DNA of 23,812 nt from CAZMOK01 sp964567785 (GTDB taxonomy: Bacteria; Bacteroidota; Bacteroidia; Bacteroidales; JAGOPY01): NCBI GenBank assembly GCA_964567785.1, contig CAZMOK010000041.1, positions 1-23,812 of the forward strand, in the 5' to 3' direction. The translations under genes were made by a program, and so were the position numbers. The notes beneath the pieces were generated by a model that saw nothing but the letters and a program-made list of their open reading frames with translations, was not told where the DNA came from and ran no database searches. Positions 6,900-14,585 of the stretch are shown one piece after another (the stretch's first letter is position 1; each line of letters begins with the position of its first letter).

Positions 6900-7103
6900 A
6901 TGGAAATAACACTGAATAATCGCAAAGAGAGGATAGATGCAGATACCCTGACCGTATCGGAGTTGCTGAAACTGAAGAATTACACTTTCAGGTTGCTCGT
7001 TACCAAAATCAACGGTAAACTGGTGAAGAAGGATAAAAGGGATGAAGCCGTGATCAAAGACGGCGACGATGTTACCGTACTGCATATGATCAGCGGCGGT
7101 TGA
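6900..7103 (+). CDS. thiS: ThiS/MoaD-like sulfur-carrier protein
   Basis: A 67-residue beta-grasp protein ending in HMISGG, the Gly-Gly tail that is adenylated and thiocarboxylated in ThiS and MoaD. The central pattern (TVSELLKLKNYTFRLLVTKI followed by KDGDDVTVLHMISGG) matches the ThiS/MoaD/ubiquitin-like fold. It follows the ThiF-like gene by 15 bp and is surely its partner. The VxxKING segment and short length look more ThiS-like, but genome context (the divergent aldehyde oxidoreductase) points to pterin cofactor sulfuration. Its stop codon abuts the convergent folC stop, the two sharing TGATCA. Confidence 0.85.
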   Translation: MEITLNNRKERIDADTLTVSELLKLKNYTFRLLVTKINGKLVKKDKRDEAVIKDGDDVTVLHMISGG

Positions 7104-8402
7104 TCAATCCTGCAACACTTCCGCAACTACAAACGTGCTTCCCCCAATAAAGACCAGGTCGTTTTCAAAGGCATTTTTCAATGCATCTTCATACGCTTTT
7201 CCGACACTACCGTAAGCTTCGCCTTTCAGTCCTGCCTGTGTGGCATACTTTTTCAGCGTATTTTCATTCATAGCCCTTGGGATCTTTGCCCTGCAGAAAT
7301 AACAGGCCGCATCCCCGGGCAGGAGCCGTAAGATATTTGAAGGGTCTTTGTCGCCCACGGTGCCGAAAACAATGTGGAGTTTGTTGTATTCGATGGCCTT
7401 CAATTGCTCCAGCACAGCCTTTATCCCGTCTTCGTTGTGGCCTATGTCACATATCACAAGCGGGGATTTGCCCAGCACCTGCCACCTTCCTCTGATCCCG
7501 GTCAATGACTGAACCTCTTTTATTCCTGTTTCAATGTCTTTCCGTGATATACTGAACCCCATTTCACTCAGCATCCGGCAAGATTCAAGCACGGTAACCA
7601 GGTTTTCTGCCTGGTATTTTCCGGGCAAACCTGAAAGCAGCTTGATCTTTTCACCGGATGTTAAATCCTCAAATTCTGCCTCCAGCAGCCCTTCTTTTGT
7701 CATTTTTCCGATCCGGAGCAGTTTGTAATGCAGATCGGCGAAAACGACAGGTGAGCCGGCCCTGAGGGCTGTTTCCCTGAAAACGCCTGACACTTTCTCC
7801 TGTCTTTTTCCAATAACTACCGGTATCCCCGGCTTTATGATCCCCGCCTTTTCTTTTGCTATCTTTTCCATGGTATCACCCAAAAAAGCAGTGTGGTCCA
7901 TGCCTATGTTGGTGATGACAGACAGCAGAGGCTTCACAATATTTGTAGAATCAAGCCGTCCGCCCATGCCTGTTTCAAGTACAGCAATATCGACTTCATT
8001 TTTCCTGAAGTGCTCCAGCGCCATCCCGAAGGTGTATTCGAAAAAAGAAGGGTGGATGTCGTACAGCCGGTCTCTGTGCTCCTCAACAAAAGCTGTAACT
8101 TCTGTCTCTGAGATCATTTCACCGCTGATCCGGATCCTTTCCCTGAAATCTTTAAGGTGAGGCGATGTATAAAGTCCCGTTTTATACCCGGCCTTTTGCA
8201 ATATGGCAGCAAGAAAATGTGAAACACTGCCCTTGCCGTTAGTTCCGGCAATATGGACAAACCTTATCCCGTCCTGCGGGTTGCCGAGCCTCACACATAT
8301 CTGGCCTGTATTGGTGAGGTCTGTCTTATAGGCGGCCGGACCGATGCGCTGGAACATCGGAAGCTGCGAGTACAGAAAATCAAGGGTTTCTTTATAGTTC
8401 AC
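7104..8402 (-). CDS. folC: Bifunctional folylpolyglutamate / dihydrofolate synthase
   Basis: A 432-residue Mur-ligase-family enzyme that adds glutamate to folates (and in many bacteria to dihydropteroate) using ATP. Seen are the P-loop GTNGKGS (53-59), TSPHLKDFRERIRI (79-92), ETGMGGRLDSTN (143-154), TNIGMDH (164-170) and KEKAGIIKPG, holding the lysine usually carbamylated. Length is normal. The start is GTG; the N terminus MNYKETLDFLYSQLPMFQRI agrees with Bacteroidota homologues, so the next ATG (codon 16) is too late. It lies downstream of mutS across a heptamer array and an assembly gap, so whether it is co-transcribed with mutS cannot be judged. It ends exactly against the thiS-like gene. 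Confidence 0.95.
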   Translation of the reverse strand: MNYKETLDFLYSQLPMFQRIGPAAYKTDLTNTGQICVRLGNPQDGIRFVHIAGTNGKGSVSHFLAAILQKAGYKTGLYTSPHLKDFRERIRISGEMISETEVTAFVEEHRDRLYDIHPSFFEYTFGMALEHFRKNEVDIAVLETGMGGRLDSTNIVKPLLSVITNIGMDHTAFLGDTMEKIAKEKAGIIKPGIPVVIGKRQEKVSGVFRETALRAGSPVVFADLHYKLLRIGKMTKEGLLEAEFEDLTSGEKIKLLSGLPGKYQAENLVTVLESCRMLSEMGFSISRKDIETGIKEVQSLTGIRGRWQVLGKSPLVICDIGHNEDGIKAVLEQLKAIEYNKLHIVFGTVGDKDPSNILRLLPGDAACYFCRAKIPRAMNENTLKKYATQAGLKGEAYGSVGKAYEDALKNAFENDLVFIGGSTFVVAEVLQD

Positions 8403-8413
8403 AGAGCTAAATA

Positions 8414-8607
8414 ACTAAACACTAAACACTAAACACTAAACACTAAACACTAAACACTAANNNNNNNNNNNNNNNNNNNNNNNNNNNNNNNNNNNNNNNN
8501 NNNNNNNNNNNNNNNNNNNNNNNNNNNNNNNNNNNNNNNNNNNNNNNNNNNNNNNNNNNNACTAAACACTAAACACTAAACACTAAACACTAAACACTAA
8601 ACACTAA
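8414..8607. repeat. Heptamer tandem array (actaaac) interrupted by an assembly gap
   Basis: Six full actaaac units plus five bases (8414-8460) and, after 100 N, six full units plus five bases (8561-8607). No imperfect unit is visible. On the minus strand the unit reads gtttagt, and the mutS stop codon TAG (8606-8604) falls inside the last repeat. True copy number is unknown because the gap lies within the array. Confidence 0.9.
8461..8560. other. Assembly gap of 100 N
   Basis: Exactly 100 N, the usual placeholder for a gap of unknown size. Both flanks are the same heptamer, so the likely cause is failure to assemble a longer tandem array. Confidence 0.97.
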
Positions 8608-11222
8608 CTATTCAAAAGCCTCTTGATCTCATTCAGTTTCATGAGGGCTTCCACGGGAGTGAGGGTGTCAATATCGGTATTCAGGATGTCTTCCTTGATC
8701 TGGTAGAGTAGAGGATCGTCGAGCTGTATGAAGCTGAGCTGCATCTCGCCCGTGGTTTTTCCGCTGAGTTCCTTCGACTTTCTTGTTATTTCCTCGCTGG
8801 TGTGTGACTGTTCGAGCACTTTCAGCAGCAACTTTGCCCTTTCGATCACCTTCGGGGGCATCCCAGCCATCTTTGCCACGTGTACCCCGAAACTGTGCTC
8901 ACTGCCTCCCTTTTTCAGCTTCCGGAGGAAAATTATCTCATTTCCTATCTCTTTAATGGAAATATGATAATTCTTCACCCTTTTCCTCGTGGCTGCAATT
9001 TCATTCAGTTCGTGGTAATGCGTTGCAAACATCACTTTAGGGCGGAATGCCGGATGGTCGTGCAGGAACTCGGTGATTGCCCAGGCTATCGAGATACCGT
9101 CGTAAGTACTGGTGCCGCGTCCTATTTCATCGAGAAGGATGAGGCTCCTGCTTGAAATATTGTTAAGGATACTTGCAGTTTCGTTCATCTCCACCATGAA
9201 GGTCGATTCGCCGGAGGAGATGTTGTCGGAAGCCCCTACACGGGTGAATATCTTGTCGACCATGCCTATCCTGGCGCTACTTGCCGGAACAAAGGACCCC
9301 ATCTGTGCAAGAAGCACGATAAGGGCCGTTTGCCTCAGCAGTGCCGATTTACCCGACATGTTCGGCCCGGTGATGATCAGTACCTGTTCCTTCTCTGTAT
9401 CCAGGTAAACATCGTTGGCAACATATTCTTCGCCAAGGGGCAGCTCCTGTTCAATCACCGGGTGGCGGCCGTTGCGTATGTCGATCTTGAGGTCCTCGCC
9501 GATCACCGGCCTGGAATAATTCTGGCCGGTTGCAATATCGGCAAATGACAAAAGGCAGTCGAGCCGGGCCAGCAGCGAAGCGTTTAGCTGGATAGGCCTG
9601 ATGTAATCTTCCAGCGCGATCACGACCTGTTCGAACAGTTCAGCTTCAAGTGAAAGTATCTCTTCCTCTGCGTTGAGTATCTTCTGTTCGTATTCTTTCA
9701 GCTCTTCGGTTATGTACCTCTCGGCATTTACCAGCGTCTGTTTCCGGTGCCATTCGGATGGGACCTTTTCCTTATGGGCATTCGTGACTTCAAGGTAGTA
9801 ACCAAAAACGTTGTTGTACCCTATCTTGAGCGAAGGGATGCCCGTGCGTTCCATTTCCCTTTCCCGGATCTGCTTGAGGTAATCTTTTCCTGAAAATGCG
9901 ATGTTTCGGAGTTCGTCGAGGTGCCCGTTCACCCCCTTCCGAATTATACCTCCTTTATTGATCATCGCAGGCGGGTCGGGATTGATCTCTGCTTCGATCC
10001 TGTTGCGGATGGTTTTGCAGAAATTGAGCTGTTCGCCTATCTTTTTCAGGCCGGGGTCGGGGGTCTTTTCACATTCCGATTTTATTTTTTCGATGGCCTG
10101 CAGCGAATTGGCAAGCTGAACGACTTCCCGGGGGCTGACCCTGTGCACTGCTGCCTTTGAGATGAGCCTTTCCAGGTCGCCTGTTTCTTTCAGCAGTTTT
10201 TTTATTGTCTCTGAAAAGTCACTGTTACCTGTCAGGAACTCAACAATGTTCAGCCTCTCCTCTATGGGCTGTTTTTCTTTGAGGGGCAGGACGATCCACC
10301 GTTTCAGCAGCCTCGATCCCATAGGTGTGGTTGTCTGGTCGAGGATATCCAGAAGTGTCCTGGCATTTTCGTTGAAAGTTTGTACCAGTTCAAGGTTCCG
10401 GATGGTGAACCTGTCGAGCCACACGTGCTTGTCTTCTTCGATCCTTGATAGGCTTACAATGTGTTTCAGCTTGTCGTGGTGGGTTTCCGAAAGGTAATGG
10501 AAGGCCGCACCTGCGGCAGTGATACCCATTTCCATCTCTTCAACGCCAAATCCTTTCAGGGACGTCGTCCCGAAATGCCTCGTGAGGGATTCGTAGCCAA
10601 AATCAACGGTAAACACCCAGTCATCAAAAGAAAAGGTATAGAACTTTTCACCGAAGCGGTCGAAAAACTGCTGCCTTTTCGACTTCTGCACCACCACTTC
10701 GCTTGGCTTGAAGCTTTGCAGGAGCTTGTCTATGTAATCATTTGTCCCCTGGGCCAGGTAGAATTCACCTGTGGAGATGTCGAGGAAGGCTATCCCCGAT
10801 TTCTTCCCTTCGAGGTGGATGCTGGCAAGGAAATTATTTTCCTTTTGTTCAAGTATCCTGTCGTTGTAGGATACCCCCGGTGTGACAAGTTCGGTCACGC
10901 CCCTTTTTACGATCTTTTTGGCAAGCTTGGGGTCTTCGAGCTGGTCGCAGATGGCAACACGTTGCCCGGCCCTGACCAGTTTCGGGAGGTAGGTGTCGAG
11001 TGCATGATGTGGGAACCCCGCCAGGTCCACATAGGCAGCGGCCCCATTGGCCCTTTTTGTCAGGACGATACCCAGTATTTTCGATGTTTTGATAGCATCC
11101 TCGCCGAAGGTTTCATAGAAATCACCCACCCTGAACAAGAGCAAAGCATCGGGGTGCTTGGCCTTGATGGCATTGTACTGCTTCATCAGGGGTGTCTGTG
11201 ATATGTCTTTATTGGTTGCCAC
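8604..11222 (-). CDS. mutS: DNA mismatch repair protein MutS
   Basis: An 872-residue MutS1 that recognises mismatches and small loops and recruits MutL. The mismatch-reading motif is present (F35 and E37 in GDFYETF). Connector, lever and clamp regions follow (about 130-560). The ATPase has Walker A GPNMSGKS (619-626), the ST-loop DNISSGESTFMVEM (666-679), Walker B LILLDEIGRGTSTYDG (694-709) and the FATHYHEL switch (732-739), then a helix-turn-helix dimer region and a short tail. Length is normal and the gene is intact. The start is GTG; the residues before TPLMKQY fit homologues, although the ATG at codon 13 is possible. Its stop lies inside the heptamer array, so array changes could touch only the end of the message. 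Divergent from the SpoU methylase gene. Confidence 0.97.
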   Translation of the reverse strand: MATNKDISQTPLMKQYNAIKAKHPDALLLFRVGDFYETFGEDAIKTSKILGIVLTKRANGAAAYVDLAGFPHHALDTYLPKLVRAGQRVAICDQLEDPKLAKKIVKRGVTELVTPGVSYNDRILEQKENNFLASIHLEGKKSGIAFLDISTGEFYLAQGTNDYIDKLLQSFKPSEVVVQKSKRQQFFDRFGEKFYTFSFDDWVFTVDFGYESLTRHFGTTSLKGFGVEEMEMGITAAGAAFHYLSETHHDKLKHIVSLSRIEEDKHVWLDRFTIRNLELVQTFNENARTLLDILDQTTTPMGSRLLKRWIVLPLKEKQPIEERLNIVEFLTGNSDFSETIKKLLKETGDLERLISKAAVHRVSPREVVQLANSLQAIEKIKSECEKTPDPGLKKIGEQLNFCKTIRNRIEAEINPDPPAMINKGGIIRKGVNGHLDELRNIAFSGKDYLKQIREREMERTGIPSLKIGYNNVFGYYLEVTNAHKEKVPSEWHRKQTLVNAERYITEELKEYEQKILNAEEEILSLEAELFEQVVIALEDYIRPIQLNASLLARLDCLLSFADIATGQNYSRPVIGEDLKIDIRNGRHPVIEQELPLGEEYVANDVYLDTEKEQVLIITGPNMSGKSALLRQTALIVLLAQMGSFVPASSARIGMVDKIFTRVGASDNISSGESTFMVEMNETASILNNISSRSLILLDEIGRGTSTYDGISIAWAITEFLHDHPAFRPKVMFATHYHELNEIAATRKRVKNYHISIKEIGNEIIFLRKLKKGGSEHSFGVHVAKMAGMPPKVIERAKLLLKVLEQSHTSEEITRKSKELSGKTTGEMQLSFIQLDDPLLYQIKEDILNTDIDTLTPVEALMKLNEIKRLLNS

Positions 11223-11241
11223 AAATTAACTTTCAACCGCA

Positions 11242-11272
11242 CAAAATTAAAAGGATACCCACCCTCAGGCAA
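11242..11272 (-). promoter_or_regulatory. Predicted mutS promoter
   Basis: Minus strand TAATTTTG (11249-11242) matches TAnnTTTG fully, with TTG (11272-11270) 20 bp upstream as a -33 element. The core ends 19 bp before the GTG start. Confidence 0.65.
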
Positions 11273-11379
11273 CTGCCAGACGACATATGTGCATAAATGA
11301 AAAGGATTGTTGAAAAATATAATTGCAAAATTAGTCTATTTAGCCCGTTATCCGATTATTTTAATGCCTTTATAATGAA

Positions 11380-11387
11380 TATCTTTG
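11380..11387 (+). promoter_or_regulatory. Predicted -7 element almost touching the SpoU methylase start
   Basis: TATCTTTG is a full TAnnTTTG match. The first base of the GTG/ATG start pair (11391-11396) lies only 3-6 bp downstream, so transcription would begin at or next to the start codon. Confidence 0.6.
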
Positions 11388-11390
11388 TAG

Positions 11391-11936
11391 GTGATGCCAA
11401 GGAAATTATCAAACGATGAGCTGGGAAGGCTCTCAGCCGGGGAGTTCAGGAAAGCTTCAAAAGCCCCTGTGGTCATCGTACTTGACAATATCAGGAGCCT
11501 TAACAACATAGGCTCGGTTTTTCGCACTGCCGATGCTTTCAGGGTTGAAAAGATCTGCCTCTGTGGCATTACGGCAATCCCTCCCAACAAAGATATCCAC
11601 AAGACCGCACTGGGCTCCACCGAATCGGTGGAATGGGAGTATTACGAAGATGCTGCTGATGCCGTGAATGAATTGCAGAATAAAGGCTACAGTGTTTTTG
11701 CGATTGAGCAGGTGGATACCAGCGTGCCGCTGAACCTCTTTGAGACCGGTAGCATCAACCGGATTGGTTTTGTGTTTGGTAATGAAATAAAGGGTGTGGG
11801 TGAAAAAGTGGTGAAAAAAGTTGATGGGTGTATCGAGATCCCGCAGTTCGGCACCAAGCACTCTTTCAATATCGTGGTAAGTGCCGGTATCGTGCTTTGG
11901 GATATATTCTGTAAAATGAAGATCAGCTTCGAATGA
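11391..11936 (+). CDS. SpoU/TrmH-family RNA 2'-O-methyltransferase
   Basis: A SPOUT-fold enzyme that uses S-adenosylmethionine to methylate a ribose in tRNA or rRNA. Family motifs are NIRSLNNIGSVFRTADAF (33-50; the N and R are conserved), FVFGNEIKGVG (127-137) and IPQFGTKHSFNIVVSAGI (150-167) forming the cofactor-binding knot. It lacks the N-terminal substrate-binding extension of RlmB-type enzymes, so the target RNA cannot be assigned. The reading frame opens with GTG immediately followed by ATG (11394). The ATG is preferred, because homologues begin near RKLSNDEL, giving 180 residues. It may be translated from a leaderless message (see promoter). Its TGA overlaps the helicase ATG by 4 bp, so translation of the two is probably coupled. 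Confidence 0.88.
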   Translation: MMPRKLSNDELGRLSAGEFRKASKAPVVIVLDNIRSLNNIGSVFRTADAFRVEKICLCGITAIPPNKDIHKTALGSTESVEWEYYEDAADAVNELQNKGYSVFAIEQVDTSVPLNLFETGSINRIGFVFGNEIKGVGEKVVKKVDGCIEIPQFGTKHSFNIVVSAGIVLWDIFCKMKISFE

Positions 11937-13360
11937 ATGAATCAGAAATAAGGGCCAGCCTCACCGGGGCATTCCCCTTTGAGCCTACAACAGGGCAGCA
12001 TGAGCTGATCAGCAGGTTAAGCGGTTTTCTTTTCAGTGCCGACGAGAAACAATTATTTGTGCTGAGGGGGTATGCCGGGACCGGTAAAACGAGCATGGTA
12101 AGCGCCCTTGTCAAGGTGCTGCCGTCACTTAATTTCAAACCTGTTTTGCTAGCCCCCACCGGCAGGGCTGCCAAAGTCATGGCCGGATACGCAGGTAAAA
12201 CCGCAAAAACCATCCATAAAAGGATATACTTTCAGAAGTTCACGCCCGACGGCCGGATGGTTCTCACTATGCAGAAAAATCTCTTCCGAAGAGCCGTATT
12301 CATTATTGATGAAGCTTCGATGATACCCGGGGAGGCCATGGAACAGGAACAGCTTTTTTCGGCGCATAATCTGCTTGACGATCTAATGGATTATGTGTTT
12401 TCAGGTAAGGATTGCAGGGTGATCTTTATAGGTGACACGGCACAGCTCCCCCCTGTGGGCACCAAACTAAGCCCGGCACTCAACGCCCGGTATCTCAAAT
12501 CAAGATATTCGGTCGATATTATCGAATACGAGCTCGACCAGGTGATGCGCCAGTCACTTGAATCCGGGGTACTTTCAAATGCCACCGGGATAAGGAACAT
12601 GATAGGGCAGGAGGATCCTTCCGTGCAGGTTTTTAACCTGAACAATCAGGAGGATGTGCAGGAAGTTGAAAGCGATTACCTGGAAGATCTTCTGGTGGGC
12701 AGCTATTCCGGCGATAAAATAGAAGGCTCCATCATTGTCACAAGGTCGAACAAGCGGGCCAACTTATATAACCGGGAGATCAGGAACAGGATACTTTACA
12801 GGGAGTACGAGATAGAGGCCGGCGACCTCATGATGATCGTCAAGAACAATTATTTCTGGCTGCCCGAAAATTCTGAGGCAGGTTTTCTCGCCAACGGAGA
12901 TATCATCGAGATCATGGGTGTGAGGAATTTTGAGGAAGTCCACGGTTTCCGCTTTGCTGATGTTACCATCAGGCTGCTCGATTATCCGGATCAGCAACCT
13001 TTGGACGTAAAGATAATGCTGGATACGATAATGGCAGAAACCCCTTCACTGAGCAGGGAAGACGGCAGGAAACTGTACCTGCATGTACTGCAGGATTATG
13101 AGGATATCCCCGAAAAGTCGAAGAGGGCCGAAAAGGTCAGGGTTGATCCGTATTACAATTCGCTTCAGGTTAAATTTGCCTATGCAATGACATGTCACAA
13201 GACCCAGGGCGGGCAATGGGAGCGGGTTTTTATCGATTATTTCCGGATCACTCCTGAAACATTGGATACATCAGCCCTGAGATGGTTGTATACTGCAGTT
13301 ACAAGGTCGACCGATAAAGTTTACCTTCTTGGCTACCCTGAACATTGCTTTGTGAGATAA
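11933..13360 (+). CDS. RecD/Dda-like superfamily 1 DNA helicase
   Basis: A 475-residue ATP-dependent helicase of the short RecD-like type. Seen are Walker A GYAGTGKT (46-53), motif Ia LLAPTGRAAKVM (72-83), motif II FIIDEASM (123-130), motif III FIGDTAQLPPVG (165-176), motif V-like AMTCHKTQGGQW (418-429) and motif VI LYTAVTRS (452-459). It lacks the N-terminal extension of RecD2 and is not next to recB or recC, so it is not the RecD subunit of RecBCD. Such stand-alone helicases are common in Bacteroidota and probably act in replication or repair. It overlaps the SpoU methylase gene by 4 bp and shares its promoter. No clear terminator follows. Confidence 0.92.
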   Translation: MNESEIRASLTGAFPFEPTTGQHELISRLSGFLFSADEKQLFVLRGYAGTGKTSMVSALVKVLPSLNFKPVLLAPTGRAAKVMAGYAGKTAKTIHKRIYFQKFTPDGRMVLTMQKNLFRRAVFIIDEASMIPGEAMEQEQLFSAHNLLDDLMDYVFSGKDCRVIFIGDTAQLPPVGTKLSPALNARYLKSRYSVDIIEYELDQVMRQSLESGVLSNATGIRNMIGQEDPSVQVFNLNNQEDVQEVESDYLEDLLVGSYSGDKIEGSIIVTRSNKRANLYNREIRNRILYREYEIEAGDLMMIVKNNYFWLPENSEAGFLANGDIIEIMGVRNFEEVHGFRFADVTIRLLDYPDQQPLDVKIMLDTIMAETPSLSREDGRKLYLHVLQDYEDIPEKSKRAEKVRVDPYYNSLQVKFAYAMTCHKTQGGQWERVFIDYFRITPETLDTSALRWLYTAVTRSTDKVYLLGYPEHCFVR

Positions 13361-13460
13361 GTAGATGATTAAGTGCTAATGAATTTTTCTGAATAACACC
13401 CTCTGAACATATATGTTTTACAGATGTATTATTTTTCTGCAAAAAACTGGGGATTAAAGA

Positions 13461-13494
13461 TTTGGAATAACCCCCGATTAATTGTTTACTTTTG
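13461..13494 (+). promoter_or_regulatory. Predicted promoter of the mevalonate cluster
   Basis: TTTG at 13461-13464 as the -33 element, a 22-bp spacer, and TACTTTTG at 13487-13494 matching TAnnTTTG. The leader to the start is about 70 bases. The 206-bp space 13361-13566 also holds the 12-bp palindrome AACATATATGTT (13406-13417) and two copies of CCTCTGAACA (13400-13409 and 13514-13523) on either side of the promoter. Confidence 0.65.
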
Positions 13495-13566
13495 TATCAC
13501 CAATAGCACTGAGCCTCTGAACAATCAGAATATTAACTTGTTTATTTTTAGATATCTGCATTAAAA

Positions 13567-14577
13567 TTGGAAGGAAAAGGAAAAATCAGTAAGCGAAAGA
13601 AGGATCATATTGATCTGGCTTTCAATTCGAGAACAGGCCTTCCTGAGCAGGACATAAGGTTCAATTATGAACCTATTCTTGCAGGCCATTCTGATAAGCC
13701 ACTTGACCCTTTTGATTTTCTGGGTAAAGAAGTGAGAAATCCTATGTGGGTTTCGAGCATGACAGGAGGCACAGGAGATGCAAGGCATATTAACCAGAAC
13801 CTTGCAAAAGCTTGCAACGAGTTCGGTTTTGGAATGGGTTTGGGTTCATGCAGGCCACTTCTTGATAGCGATGAGTTCTTTGAAGATTTTAATTTACGTC
13901 CCGTAATAGGCGATGATCTTCCTTTCTATGCGAATTTGGGTATAGCCCAGCTTGAGGAGATGGTTCAAAAAAAGGAGACTACCAAGATTACAGACCTTGT
14001 GGGCAGGCTAAAGGCCGATGGATTGATCATTCACGTCAACCCACTGCAGGAGTGGCTACAACCGGAGGGTGACCATTTCAACACCCCCCCGATTGAAACC
14101 ATTGAGGCAGTGATCGATCTTACAGGGCTTAGCATCATTGTTAAAGAGGTAGGGCAGGGTATGGGCCCCGAAAGCCTCAGGGCATTGTTGAAACTTCCTA
14201 TTGCAGCGATCGAGTTCGGTGCGTATGGGGGTACAAACTTTGCAAAGCTTGAGCTTCACAGGTCGGATGAAAGCAAGAGATCTTACTATGAGCCTATTTC
14301 AAAGATCGGCCATAACGCTTTCGAAATGGTTGAATTCATTAACCGGATCGCAAAGGAGGATGATATCCGGGATAAGAACCTGATTGTATCAGGTGGCATC
14401 ACCTCTTTTATTGATGGTTACTATCTGGTCGAGAGATCAGAGCTAACAGCTGTTTACGGGCAGGCATCATCATTCCTCAGGCATGCAAAGGAATCGTATG
14501 ATCAGTTACAGGAATATATAAAGTACCAGATCAATGGCCTGAAACTGGCAGAATCCTATTTCAGGCTGAAATCATAA
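13567..14577 (+). CDS. fni: Type 2 isopentenyl-diphosphate delta-isomerase
   Basis: A 336-residue FMN- and NADPH-dependent isomerase interconverting isopentenyl and dimethylallyl diphosphate, the last step of the mevalonate route. Motifs seen are RKKDHIDLA (10-18), SSMTGGTGDARHIN (63-76), GLGSCRP (91-97), HVNPLQEWLQPEGD (156-169) with the conserved Gln/Glu active-site pair, VKEVGQGM (192-199), EFGAYGGTNFAKLE (216-229) and SGGITS (275-280). Length is typical. The start is TTG: there is no in-frame ATG before RKKDH, and homologues begin just upstream of it. First gene of the mevalonate cluster; the HMG-CoA reductase follows after 8 bp. An unrelated type 1 isomerase is ruled out by the motifs. 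Confidence 0.95.
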   Translation: MEGKGKISKRKKDHIDLAFNSRTGLPEQDIRFNYEPILAGHSDKPLDPFDFLGKEVRNPMWVSSMTGGTGDARHINQNLAKACNEFGFGMGLGSCRPLLDSDEFFEDFNLRPVIGDDLPFYANLGIAQLEEMVQKKETTKITDLVGRLKADGLIIHVNPLQEWLQPEGDHFNTPPIETIEAVIDLTGLSIIVKEVGQGMGPESLRALLKLPIAAIEFGAYGGTNFAKLELHRSDESKRSYYEPISKIGHNAFEMVEFINRIAKEDDIRDKNLIVSGGITSFIDGYYLVERSELTAVYGQASSFLRHAKESYDQLQEYIKYQINGLKLAESYFRLKS

Positions 14578-14585
14578 CAGGATCA

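Noticed and set aside
6264..7103. Thiamine biosynthesis operon
   Set aside because: Only ThiF- and ThiS-like genes are present; no thiC, thiG, thiH, thiE or TPP riboswitch is seen in the upstream 240 bp, so a thiamine role is not supported by context though not excluded.
8414..8607. Telomere-like or CRISPR-like array
   Set aside because: Unit is 7 bp with no spacers, the flanking genes are ordinary housekeeping genes on both sides, and the N block is an assembly placeholder; a simple tandem repeat explains it.
10461..11201. 246-residue open frame on the plus strand
   Set aside because: Lies wholly antisense to mutS, whose protein shows every family motif; no recognisable domain, so a shadow frame.
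11933..13360. RecD subunit of a RecBCD complex
   Set aside because: Too short, no recB or recC nearby, and motif layout fits stand-alone RecD/Dda-like helicases.
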